Source: CAYGZC01 sp964354225
GTDB taxonomy: Bacteria > Bacteroidota > Ignavibacteria > UBA10030 > SZUA-254
DNA: 23,056 nt
Direction: 5' to 3'
Assembly (NCBI GenBank): GCA_964354225.1
Contig: CAYGZC010000046.1
Span: forward strand, 1-23,056
A model generated the notes under the pieces. It saw only the letters and a program-made list of their open reading frames with translations, did not search any database and had not been told where the DNA came from. A program made the position numbers and the translations under genes. Below, one piece after another: positions 7,755 through 15,261 of this stretch; positions within the stretch are counted from its first letter, which is position 1; every line of letters begins with the position of its first letter.

Positions 7755-8482
7755 TACTCTTTTTCAATTCCGATTTTATAAATAATAAAGTCGTCGTCAT
7801 GAACTGTTGGACGAATACCTATAATTTTACTTTTTATCATCTCAAGCATAGCGATGATGGTAACTATTATACGAATTTTTTCGGTCATGTGCGAGACAAG
7901 CTCAAAAAAATTTATTTCGTTCCTAAGCCGAAAAACGTCTGCGATGTAGCTCATTTGTTCATCTATGGTAATGTTAAGTAACTCAATATCATGATAGAAT
8001 TTCTTGGGAACATTATCCAGAACCTTTTTAAATGCCGAAATCAAGTTGAACATTGTGATATTCTTTAAGCTCTCGGCTTGATCTTCAAGTGTTACTTTTT
8101 TGGGATCAGAATGGAATCCAAGTCGATAGTATAATTTATTCGATTCATCTTCCAGTGAGGATAGAACTGTGCTCGCTTCTTTGAACCGCTTGTACTCCAG
8201 CAGTCTTCTGACCAACTCAGCGCGCGGATCTTCTTCCTCCTCTAAACCCGGCTCGCGTGGCAGAAGCATCTTCACTTTAATCTGCATCAGCTCAGCCGCC
8301 ATTACGATAAAATCACCGGCTACTTCAAGGTCAAGCTCTTGCAAAAGCTGAATATACTCCAGAAATTCCTTCATAATCCTTGCGATGGGAATGTCGTAGA
8401 TATCCAGCTCATCTCTTTTAATAAAAAAGAGAAGGAGGTCGAGCGGACCTTCGAATGTTTGCAGCTTTACACGATATGGCAA
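7754..8482 (-). CDS. scpA: SMC-Scp complex subunit ScpA (kleisin), TTG start
   Basis: 242 residues. The kleisin bridges the SMC heads in bacterial condensin. The N-terminus YRVKLQTFEGPLDLLLFFIK is the classical ScpA start, followed by DIYDIPIARIMKEFLEYI and LEVAGDFIVMAAELMQIKVKMLLPRE; the C-terminal winged-helix part ends near residue 225. The start codon is TTG at 8482-8480. No ATG or GTG exists upstream in frame as far as the 5' hairpin, and the next methionine (about residue 36) would remove the core helix. No clear Shine-Dalgarno precedes it. A terminator-like hairpin with a T8 run ends 18 bp upstream of the start. Confidence 0.95.
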   Translation of the reverse strand: MPYRVKLQTFEGPLDLLLFFIKRDELDIYDIPIARIMKEFLEYIQLLQELDLEVAGDFIVMAAELMQIKVKMLLPREPGLEEEEDPRAELVRRLLEYKRFKEASTVLSSLEDESNKLYYRLGFHSDPKKVTLEDQAESLKNITMFNLISAFKKVLDNVPKKFYHDIELLNITIDEQMSYIADVFRLRNEINFFELVSHMTEKIRIIVTIIAMLEMIKSKIIGIRPTVHDDDFIIYKIGIEKE

Positions 8483-8500
8483 ATAAAATCGATAATAAAT

Positions 8501-8559
8501 TAAAAAAAATTCCAGCCGATCAAGAAATTTACAATAAGTTTCCTTTGTTCGGCTGGAAT
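8501..8559 (-). terminator. Strong intrinsic terminator after the secreted-propeller gene / just upstream of scpA
   Basis: Arms 8509-8519 and 8549-8559 form a perfect 11-bp stem (ATTCCAGCCGA with TCGGCTGGAAT). The 29-nt loop can extend further by a GAAATTT/AAGTTTC pairing. On the minus strand the stem is followed directly by eight T residues (8508-8501) and then more T-rich sequence, the form of an intrinsic terminator. It lies 63 bp past the stop of the propeller gene and 18-27 bp before the TTG of scpA, so it could also act as an attenuator for scpA. Confidence 0.85.
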
Positions 8560-8589
8560 ATAATACTAATTTTTCTTCAAATTCTATAA

Positions 8590-8618
8590 TTTATACTAAA
8601 GTATCAATCACCTTTAAC
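8590..8618 (-). promoter_or_regulatory. Tentative promoter upstream of the scpA leader hairpin
   Basis: On the minus strand GTTAAA (8618-8613), 17 bp, and TATAAA (8595-8590). The -35 is poor (three of six) and the -10 is good. If real, transcription would start near 8583 and the scpA leader of about 100 nt would contain the whole hairpin and T-run. Confidence 0.3.
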
Positions 8619-8621
8619 AGT

Positions 8622-10481
8622 TTACTTAATTAAACTTAGTTTTTTCGTTTCGATTGATGACCCTGTTTGCAATCGATAGAAATACGTTCCACTCGGAAAA
8701 CCATCAGCATTCCACAGATGAGTATATCGCCCTGCCGATTTGTACTCCGAGATCAATGTTGCAACCTCTTGTCCCAAAATATTTAGCACTTTCAAACTTA
8801 CAAAACCTGAGTGCGGAAGCGAGAATTCAATGGTGGTCGATGGATTGAACGGATTAGGGTGATTCTGCCCTAAAGAAAATCTATTCGGGATCTCATTTCC
8901 ATCAACTCCACTTGTTGGACTTAACCCGACACCATCAACGATAAACGTATCGGGAGAAGTTGGTGTATTTGAGTAGATCATAATCACGCTTGAAACAAGT
9001 CCCATGATTGTTGGAGTAAACCGAAGTGTATTGTTTATAATTTCGAGGGCGCCAGCAGCATTAATGATCGGTGGTACGTTAGAAAAATCAGTATTTGTTA
9101 AGACAATATTATCAATTATGAGTATATCATTTCCTTTGTTCTGAATACTATACGATGAATCTTTGAATGTACCTATATTAACAGAACCAAAATGTAACGA
9201 TGAAGAGAACAATCGCATATTAGGCAAATGAGCGAATCCGTTGAGACGTATTGCCTCAGGAAATACTGTTGGATCAGAAAAAACATTTATACGATCTGGA
9301 TGATCTCCGGCTATCTTCGGAGTAAAAGTAACCAAAAACCAGCTTGTGTCACCGGGATTTATGGTCGCACTGGTCGGTGTGAAGGTGTATGCTGGATCTC
9401 CTACTGTAATCGAGCTTATATCGATAGGACTCGAAGTTACATTCCTGACATAGAAAGAATCACTCTGTGTGTATGGATTCGGTGGATGGACATGTACATC
9501 AAAATTTAATGAAACCATATCAATCGCCAATGTTTGATTTGAAGTTTTCGTTGTACGATATATTCCAAGATCCGTACCAACAAATACAAATCCATTACTA
9601 TTCACAACGATTGCTCTCACGTATTCGTTATCGAACCCCATAGAATACCAACATGCAGCATCATTGGCTGATCTGAAGAAACCTTCACGATCGGTTCCGG
9701 CGAAAATATTTCCACTTCCATTTATCGCCAAGGTCCGGCATTTGCTGAATGACTGAGTTGTATCATTCCATGTTGCGCCGTCATCTGTCGAGTAATATAT
9801 GCCATCAAGATATGTCCCACCAAAAATCAAACCGTTCGGTTTGATTGCAATCGATGTGACAGAAAATCCGGCAAGGTCTTGTTGTACCCAGTTTGCACCG
9901 TTATCTGTCGAGCGGAACACTCCATCACCACCAGTTCCGGCAAAGATATACCCAGCTGGGTGTACTGCTAACGCTTGAACAACCACACTCGTCAAGCCAT
10001 TGTTTACTGCTTCCCAGCTGTCACCATTGTTCGTCGAACGAAAAACACCTCCATCATCAATACCAGAGAATCCTACACCTGCAAAAATTTCACCACTAGA
10101 TTTAATCGCAATGGAAAGTACAGCTTTACCATTTAATCCTACGTTTGTCCATGTAGTGCCATTATCAATCGATCGGTAAATCCCTCCGCTATCGGTTCCA
10201 ACAAAAACATTTCCTGATGGTTGGACGCAAATGGATTGTACTTTATGATTCGTTAAACCAGAAATAAGCTGTATCCAAGTAGTGCCATGATCGGTGGAAC
10301 GATATACTCCATTACCAAAACTTCCGGCAAATATTCGTCCGTTACCATCAATTGCAAGAGCATGAACATACATCGATGGAAATCCACTCATTTTCTGCCA
10401 GTATTGTTGAGTATAAACCAAGCCACCTGCAAGAAAGAGTATCCCAAAGGTACAAACTAAAAAAATCTTAAAATTTTTCAT
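8622..10481 (-). CDS. Secreted seven-repeat beta-propeller protein with two ASPM/SPD-2/Hydin-like domains and T9SS sorting domain
   Basis: 619 residues. A signal peptide (residues 1-24, ending GGLVYTQQ) leads into a propeller made of repeats of the form G-x-I-F-A-G-x-x-x-x-G-[VI]-[FY]-R-S-T-D-x-G-x-x-W about 43 residues apart. Six carry an Asp-box (STDHGTTW, SIDNGTTW, STNNGDSW, STDNGANW, STDDGATW, SANDAACW) and a seventh (GFVFVGTDLGIYRTTKTSN) has lost it, which fits one closed seven-bladed propeller. Two Ig-like choice-of-anchor-D (ASPM/SPD-2/Hydin) segments follow at about 330-430 and 430-525, then the T9SS type A domain (LGQNHPNPFNPSTT, GFVSLKVLNILGQEV, WNADGFPSGTYFYRL, ETKKLSLIK). The product should be exported by T9SS and shown at or released from the cell surface; its ligand is unknown. 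GGAG lies 9 bp before the ATG. It sits inside the usual trpS-scpA-scpB-rluB block, with its own promoter and terminator. Confidence 0.9.
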   Translation of the reverse strand: MKNFKIFLVCTFGILFLAGGLVYTQQYWQKMSGFPSMYVHALAIDGNGRIFAGSFGNGVYRSTDHGTTWIQLISGLTNHKVQSICVQPSGNVFVGTDSGGIYRSIDNGTTWTNVGLNGKAVLSIAIKSSGEIFAGVGFSGIDDGGVFRSTNNGDSWEAVNNGLTSVVVQALAVHPAGYIFAGTGGDGVFRSTDNGANWVQQDLAGFSVTSIAIKPNGLIFGGTYLDGIYYSTDDGATWNDTTQSFSKCRTLAINGSGNIFAGTDREGFFRSANDAACWYSMGFDNEYVRAIVVNSNGFVFVGTDLGIYRTTKTSNQTLAIDMVSLNFDVHVHPPNPYTQSDSFYVRNVTSSPIDISSITVGDPAYTFTPTSATINPGDTSWFLVTFTPKIAGDHPDRINVFSDPTVFPEAIRLNGFAHLPNMRLFSSSLHFGSVNIGTFKDSSYSIQNKGNDILIIDNIVLTNTDFSNVPPIINAAGALEIINNTLRFTPTIMGLVSSVIMIYSNTPTSPDTFIVDGVGLSPTSGVDGNEIPNRFSLGQNHPNPFNPSTTIEFSLPHSGFVSLKVLNILGQEVATLISEYKSAGRYTHLWNADGFPSGTYFYRLQTGSSIETKKLSLIK

Positions 10482-10524
10482 TTAATTTCTCCATTTTTCA
10501 TGGTTGTTAAAGATTGATTAATTT

Positions 10525-10550
10525 ATTATAAAAATTTTTATCCTAACTTC
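10525..10550 (-). promoter_or_regulatory. Probable promoter of the secreted-propeller gene
   Basis: A perfect TATAAT lies on the minus strand at 10530-10525, just after the trpS stop codon. The -35 region, which would lie inside the trpS 3' end, is weak, but an A/T tract (AAAAATTTT) immediately precedes the -10. Transcription would start near 10518, leaving a leader of about 36 nt that contains GGAG. Confidence 0.42.
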
Positions 10551-11518
10551 ATAACTTCACGGACTTCGCTCATCGTGTTCTGGGCAATTTGCCGAGCGCG
10601 AGCTTCACCGTCATCAAGAATTTCTTTTACTTCCTGAAGATGAGATTCGTGATACGTGCGCTTTTCCCTAATGGGAGCTAAATATTCACTAAGATGTTTT
10701 GAGACATTCATTTTACAATCGACACAGCCCAACTTCCCGCTCCTGCAATCCCGTGTTATCTCCTCGATTTCACTTGTGTTGAATTTCTGATGATAGGTAA
10801 ACACCAGACAAACTTCAGGTCTTCCGGGATCGCCGCGGCGTATCTTTTGAGGATCGGTTACCGCTGTTTTCATATTCTTCTCGCTTGCTTCCGGTGAATC
10901 AGATAGCAAAATCGTGTTACCGATTGATTTGCTCATCCGTTTACCGTCAAGTCCGGGTAAACGGGAGAACTTTGTTATTTTCCCTTCAGGCTCATGGAAA
11001 ACGTTACCGTACTGTGCATTGAACCGCCTTGCAATCTCTCTTGTAATCTCGATGTGCGGCATCTGATCTTCACCGACCGGAACAACTTCCCCTTTATAAA
11101 GTAAAATGTCAGCGGATTGAAGTACAGGATAACCAAGATGACCGTAGATAACATTGTCAATATTCAAATCCCGAACTTGCTCCTTGAGTGTTGGATTGCG
11201 CTCAAGTCGTGATGTTGTAATAAGCATTGAAAATATCAGGTGCAGCTCTGTGTGTTCTTTAATTTGTGATTGCCGGAATACAGGACTTATTTTTGGATCG
11301 ATACCTGCCGCAAGCCAATCGATCAACATATCAATGGAGTTCTGATAAAGCTGGGATGTATCAAGATTAGTCGTCAGTGCATGATAATCAGCAATAAGAT
11401 GGAAGTTCCGATACTCACCTTGAAGTGCAACCCAATTTTCTAATGCACCCACCAGATGACCAAGATGCAACTTACCCGTGGGGCGCATTCCACTTAAAAT
11501 TCTTTTTTCTGTCGACAA
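10538..11518 (-). CDS. trpS: Tryptophan--tRNA ligase
   Basis: 326 residues, the normal length for bacterial TrpRS, a class Ic aminoacyl-tRNA synthetase that charges tRNA-Trp. The HIGH-type motif is HLGH at residues 18-21 (after SGMRPTGKL), and the KMSKS motif appears as RMSKSIGNT. The typical GHLGYPVLQSADILLY and VPVGEDQMPHIEITREIARRFN blocks are present. The start is a TTG at 11518: an in-frame stop lies two codons upstream, the next methionine is inside the ATP-binding motif, and AAGGA sits about 10 bp before the TTG. It follows the HNH endonuclease gene by 26 bp and is probably transcribed with it from the promoter at 12145-12173. Confidence 0.96.
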   Translation of the reverse strand: MSTEKRILSGMRPTGKLHLGHLVGALENWVALQGEYRNFHLIADYHALTTNLDTSQLYQNSIDMLIDWLAAGIDPKISPVFRQSQIKEHTELHLIFSMLITTSRLERNPTLKEQVRDLNIDNVIYGHLGYPVLQSADILLYKGEVVPVGEDQMPHIEITREIARRFNAQYGNVFHEPEGKITKFSRLPGLDGKRMSKSIGNTILLSDSPEASEKNMKTAVTDPQKIRRGDPGRPEVCLVFTYHQKFNTSEIEEITRDCRSGKLGCVDCKMNVSKHLSEYLAPIREKRTYHESHLQEVKEILDDGEARARQIAQNTMSEVREVMKLG

Positions 11519-11544
11519 TAATTAATGATCCTTAAGATTCGATA

Positions 11545-12036
11545 TTAATTCATAAATAGATACGGCTTCCATCGTTCATCAATATTACCAACAAAATGCC
11601 GAATGAATGTAACATGGTTGGGCCTCATTGGTTTCCGGTGTAATCGCATGTGCGCTTCTTCAGGCGTCCTGTCATCTTTTCGATTGTTGCAATCAACACA
11701 CGCAGCCACTAAATTCTCCCATGTTTCCTCACCCGACTTCGCTCTGGGTATAATATGGTCAACTGTGAGAGGAACATCATGACGACCACAATATTGACAC
11801 CGATGACCATCACGGCGGAGTATATTTTTTCTGGAGAGGATAATTTTTTTGTACGGCACGTGTATGTAGATACCAAGGCGTACAATGCTCGGGAATGGCA
11901 TCGACATAGAAACAGAACGAATTTTCTTTCCATCGTATGCTTCAATAAGTTCTGCTTTCCCCAGGTAAAGGAGAATTATAGCTTTCTTGGCATTGCAAAC
12001 GCTCATCGGTTCGTAATTCTGATTGAGAATGAGCAC
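11545..12036 (-). CDS. HNH endonuclease
   Basis: 163 residues from a GTG at 12036. The N-terminal part (LILNQNYEPMSVCNAKKAII) is typical of a widespread stand-alone HNH family. The HNH fold is complete: CxxC at 80-83 (CQYCG), the DH pair at 93-94 (TVDHIIPRAKSG), WENLVAACVDCNNRK with the second CxxC at 113-116 and Asn117-Asn118. It should be a metal-dependent nuclease with a structural zinc; the natural substrate of these stand-alone proteins is unknown. No phage, restriction or toxin partner lies nearby. The start is uncertain: the frame is open upstream as far as a TAA at 12100-12102, where a strong AAGGAGG lies, but no ATG, GTG or TTG occurs in frame there. It precedes trpS in one transcription unit. 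Confidence 0.9.
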   Translation of the reverse strand: MLILNQNYEPMSVCNAKKAIILLYLGKAELIEAYDGKKIRSVSMSMPFPSIVRLGIYIHVPYKKIILSRKNILRRDGHRCQYCGRHDVPLTVDHIIPRAKSGEETWENLVAACVDCNNRKDDRTPEEAHMRLHRKPMRPNHVTFIRHFVGNIDERWKPYLFMN

Positions 12037-12094
12037 CTTACTATTTAGCTTTCCATTCGTTTTTGCTACATAATTCGCACTGAAGACTCGAACA

Positions 12095-12101
12095 CCTCCT
12101 T
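12095..12101 (-). promoter_or_regulatory. Orphan Shine-Dalgarno AAGGAGG in the HNH-trpS leader
   Basis: AAGGAGG, a full anti-SD match, lies 58 bp before the GTG start of the HNH gene. Downstream of it the only near start is a GTG opening a four-codon frame (GTG CGA ATT ATG, then TAG). This is either a leader peptide or a sign that the HNH protein begins upstream of the GTG with an unusual codon. Confidence 0.55.
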
Positions 12102-12144
12102 ATGTGTTTTGAGTTTTTCTATTATTTAGTTAGTTATATGTAAA

Positions 12145-12173
12145 AATATAAAAGAATTTTTAACCTTTGTCAA
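12145..12173 (-). promoter_or_regulatory. Strong sigma70-like promoter for the HNH-trpS unit
   Basis: On the minus strand a perfect TTGACA (12173-12168), a 17-bp spacer and TATATT (12150-12145, five of six). Expected start of transcription is near 12138, about 100 nt before the HNH start codon. It is the best promoter in the window and marks the beginning of the HNH-trpS transcription unit. Confidence 0.75.
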
Positions 12174-12190
12174 GATTTCAACTTTGCAGG

Positions 12191-12226
12191 GGGATCTGTC
12201 CAAATCTGTATCATGGACCGAGTCCC
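12191..12226 (-). terminator. Weak hairpin after the M16 operon
   Basis: GGGA (12191-12194) pairs with TCCC (12223-12226) and GTCC (12198-12201) with GGAC (12215-12218) around a 13-nt loop. It falls between the stop of the second M16 gene and the HNH promoter, where a terminator is expected, but no T-run follows on the minus strand, so it is weak as an intrinsic terminator. Confidence 0.3.
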
Positions 12227-12246
12227 TTCGCAATATAAATAAAAAA

Positions 12247-13692
12247 TTATGGCAACGGTTTCCCTTCTGTATCACAAACTACTATATCGCCCAAATTTAG
12301 AGAGAAAATTGGCTCTTTAATTTTTACAAGATCACCAACAACAACGATAGCCATGTTAGAAGTATCGAGATATTTTTTCGACACCCTATCGATATCCTGT
12401 AATGTCACTTGTTCGATATTTTGCAAATATGTGTTGTAGTAGTTCTCTGGAAGTCCGTATAGAATTATGTTCTGTAAAACACCGGCAATTTGTGCGGATG
12501 TTTCAAATGTCAGGGCAAAACTTCCAACCATTCCCTTCTTAACAAACTCAAGCTCATCTGCTGTCATTCCTTTTTCGTGCATCAAATTGATTTCGTAAAG
12601 AAATTCATGCACAGAGCTATCTGATTTATCGGTGTGAACGCCTGCAGATGCGGTAAACGGTCCGGCACCTTTCTGGAAACTAAATCCGGAGCGTGCACCG
12701 TAAGTGAACCCACGCTTTTCACGAATGTTCAGGTTGATTCGGCTTGTAAATTGACCACCGAGCATCCGGTTCATCAGTGTCACAGGGAAATAATCAGGTG
12801 TGCTACGTGCGAGAGCGGGATAACCGATTCTGATTTCCGATTGTGCCGCACCCGGTTTGTCGACAAGGTACACTTTCATCTTTTCGATTGACGGTGCCAT
12901 TCGCACTTTGAATTCCAGAACATCTGCAGGTTTCCATTCAGTGAGATTTTTCTCCAAAAGTGAAATGATATCATTCATCTTAACATCACCGACGACAATC
13001 AAAGTTGCATTGTTCGGGCGATAATATGTCTGGTAAAATTTTACCAGATCGCCCGTCGTCATTGATTTTATTGATGCCTCAGTCCCGGAAGGATTATTTC
13101 CATAAGGATGGTTTGCTCCATAGAGAATATACGAGAATGCATTATTTGCAATCATCGTTGCCTGATCCTTTTGCTGCATGAGAGACGTCAATCGTGTTTT
13201 TTGCAGACGGTCAAATTCCTTTTGAGGAAAAGTGGGATTCGTCAAAACATCTGAAAATATATCTATACCCTTCTCAAGATACTTAGTCAATATATTTAAG
13301 GTCATGAATGTTCCATCCAGGTTTGCTCCAACGTTTAAGTTTGCTCCGATCGATTCAAGAACATCTGAGATTTGGAGCGCATCGCGGGTTTTAGTTCCTT
13401 CATCAATCACATCGGCTGTCATCGATGCGACACCAGGTTGATTTACCGGATTGTGATCCGAGCCAGACTGAATGACAAGATTGAAAGCGACCATTGGCAG
13501 TTGATGACGTTCAACAAGCCAAACTTTTAAACCGTTTTTTAAAGTTGCTTTTTGAATTTCCGGCAGCTCAACCTTAGGAGCCGGTTTGCCAACTGGACGT
13601 TTTGTTCGGTCGATCTCTTGTGAGTTCATCGTAAAAGATATCATTGTTGTTAATATTATTCCGAGGAATAGAAATTTTATTATGGTTTTCAT
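12247..13692 (-). CDS. M16 family peptidase, non-catalytic partner subunit, exported
   Basis: 481 residues with an N-terminal signal peptide (MKTIIKFLFLGIILTTMISF, cleavage near NSQ). The M16 fold is recognisable (LKNGLKVWLVERHQLPMVAFN, NATLIVVGDV, NIREKRGFTYGARS), but at the place of the zinc-binding HxxEH the sequence reads PGVASMTADVIDEGTKTR, so the metal site is gone. The Arg/Tyr-bearing REKRGFTYG segment, which in M16B heterodimers comes from the non-catalytic subunit and contacts the substrate C-terminus, is kept. It lies 4 bp after the catalytic subunit gene, as expected for the two halves of a periplasmic heterodimeric clam-shell protease that degrades short unfolded peptides. Confidence 0.92.
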   Translation of the reverse strand: MKTIIKFLFLGIILTTMISFTMNSQEIDRTKRPVGKPAPKVELPEIQKATLKNGLKVWLVERHQLPMVAFNLVIQSGSDHNPVNQPGVASMTADVIDEGTKTRDALQISDVLESIGANLNVGANLDGTFMTLNILTKYLEKGIDIFSDVLTNPTFPQKEFDRLQKTRLTSLMQQKDQATMIANNAFSYILYGANHPYGNNPSGTEASIKSMTTGDLVKFYQTYYRPNNATLIVVGDVKMNDIISLLEKNLTEWKPADVLEFKVRMAPSIEKMKVYLVDKPGAAQSEIRIGYPALARSTPDYFPVTLMNRMLGGQFTSRINLNIREKRGFTYGARSGFSFQKGAGPFTASAGVHTDKSDSSVHEFLYEINLMHEKGMTADELEFVKKGMVGSFALTFETSAQIAGVLQNIILYGLPENYYNTYLQNIEQVTLQDIDRVSKKYLDTSNMAIVVVGDLVKIKEPIFSLNLGDIVVCDTEGKPLP

Positions 13693-13696
13693 GTTA

Positions 13697-15043
13697 TTAT
13701 TCCCCTTTCTTGGCTGCTAATTCAAGTTTGCCGAGAGGTACCACACTTAGCACCATATTCGGTTGTGTAAGATATTTTTTTGTAACTGTAAGCACTTCTT
13801 CAGGAGTGATTCCCTTGAAAAAATCCATCTGCTTATTGATATTATTTGGCTCGCCGGTGTACGAGTAATATGCGGCAAGCGTGTTTGCTTTCCCAAGAAC
13901 CGTCGTAGCTCGATTTACAATCTGAACTTCCGTAGCAGCTAGTGCATTTTCTATTTCTTTCTTCGTAACGCCATTCTTTAACACATCAGAAAGTATTTGA
14001 TTAACTGCATCTTCCATCTCGGTCAAGTTATGTCCGGGTTTTGCAGTTACCTGTATTTGAAATGTTCCGGCAATCTCCGATCCACTTTGCGATGCATTTA
14101 CTGATTGCGCAATCTGCTTATCATAGACGAGCAACTTATATAGCCTGGAAGTTTTCCCGCTGCTGAGTATTCTATCGAGAACTCTGAGCACAGCATCCTC
14201 GCGCGTGTTATTTTCAGGACTGTGCCATGTTAGGAAGAGACGGGGTAATTGAACTTTATCCTCAAAAGTCATACGCTGTTGTTTATCCAGGGAGACTGGT
14301 ACAGCTTTCGGCCGCTCGAAATCTTTTCCTCGTGGAATTGAAGCAAAATATTTTTCAATTTGTGGTTTCAATTCAACTGGCTTGAAATCTCCGGCAACCA
14401 CGAGACATGCGTTATTGGGCGCATAATACGTTCTGAAGAAATCCTGTACATCTCCCAATGCCGCCGCGGAAAGATCTTCCATATAACCTATAACAGGCCA
14501 GCTATAAGGATGAGTGGGAGGATAAATCGCCTTTGCAATTTTTTCATCGGCAGTTCCATAAGGACGGTTGTCATAATTTTGCCGCCGCTCATTCTTCACA
14601 ACATCGCGTTGATTGTCTAATTTCACCTGCATCATGGCCGGAATTAAGAAACCCATTCTGTCGGATTCAAGATATAAACCCAACTCGACAAAATTACTTG
14701 GGAGAACTTCGAAATATGTTGTGCCATCCGATGTTGTAAAACCGTTGATATTGGCACCAACTTCTTGAAGCAAACTAAAATGTTCATGATTACCAACATG
14801 TTCCGATCCCTGGAACATCATATGTTCAAATAGATGAGCGAATCCCGTCCGCTTCGGTTTTTCATCCTTCGAGCCAACATGATACATCACCGAGACCGCT
14901 GTAACGGGTGCAGCATGATCTTCGTGCAGGATAATAGTTAAACCGTTATCCAGTTTGTATTGCTCGAACTTTACATTGATCTGGGCATTACTTGTAATAC
15001 TCATACAGATCACCAAAAAGAAAATTGTGAGTACGACCTTCAT
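13697..15043 (-). CDS. M16 family zinc peptidase, catalytic subunit, exported
   Basis: 448 residues from the ATG at 15043, chosen because GGAG lies 9 bp upstream and a signal peptide starts at once (MKVVLTIFFLVICMSITSNA). An in-frame ATG at 15058 would start on that GGAG and lacks its own ribosome site. The inverted zinc motif HLFEHM is at His70, Glu73 and His74, with the third ligand expected at Glu152 in VVKNERRQNYDN. The C-terminal half carries the usual TSRLYKLLVYDKQIAQSVNA block. It pairs with the downstream non-catalytic subunit to form an M16B-type heterodimer in the periplasm. Confidence 0.94.
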   Translation of the reverse strand: MKVVLTIFFLVICMSITSNAQINVKFEQYKLDNGLTIILHEDHAAPVTAVSVMYHVGSKDEKPKRTGFAHLFEHMMFQGSEHVGNHEHFSLLQEVGANINGFTTSDGTTYFEVLPSNFVELGLYLESDRMGFLIPAMMQVKLDNQRDVVKNERRQNYDNRPYGTADEKIAKAIYPPTHPYSWPVIGYMEDLSAAALGDVQDFFRTYYAPNNACLVVAGDFKPVELKPQIEKYFASIPRGKDFERPKAVPVSLDKQQRMTFEDKVQLPRLFLTWHSPENNTREDAVLRVLDRILSSGKTSRLYKLLVYDKQIAQSVNASQSGSEIAGTFQIQVTAKPGHNLTEMEDAVNQILSDVLKNGVTKKEIENALAATEVQIVNRATTVLGKANTLAAYYSYTGEPNNINKQMDFFKGITPEEVLTVTKKYLTQPNMVLSVVPLGKLELAAKKGE

Positions 15044-15205
15044 AGAGAAATACTCCATTCATATTATTAATTTATTGAGGATTATGGACTTAAAATCTAC
15101 GGATTATTAAAATGAGATGCAAAAAGGGGCTTGCATAAAGGTAATTGAATATCTGAATATCATGAAGGAAGGATGAAAAAACAGCAGATTACGAATGGCT
15201 AAGGA

Positions 15206-15241
15206 TGAAAAAGAAAAGCCCCACCATTTCTGGTAGGGCTT
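15206..15241 (-). terminator. Intrinsic terminator of degP
   Basis: On the minus strand AAGCCCTACCA, a GAAA tetraloop and TGGTGGGGCTT make an 11-bp stem (one U-G wobble) at 15241-15216, followed by TTTCTTTTTC (15215-15206). The GNRA loop and the wobble both favour the minus-strand RNA. It begins 21 bp after the degP stop and isolates degP from the M16 operon. Confidence 0.88.
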
Positions 15242-15261
15242 CCTTTTGCAAAAAATCCTTT

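Noticed and set aside
12081..12095. tRNA T-loop-like string (GTTCGAGTC) on the minus strand in the HNH leader
   Set aside because: No pairing T-stem, no acceptor stem, anticodon arm or D-arm can be drawn around it; chance resemblance.
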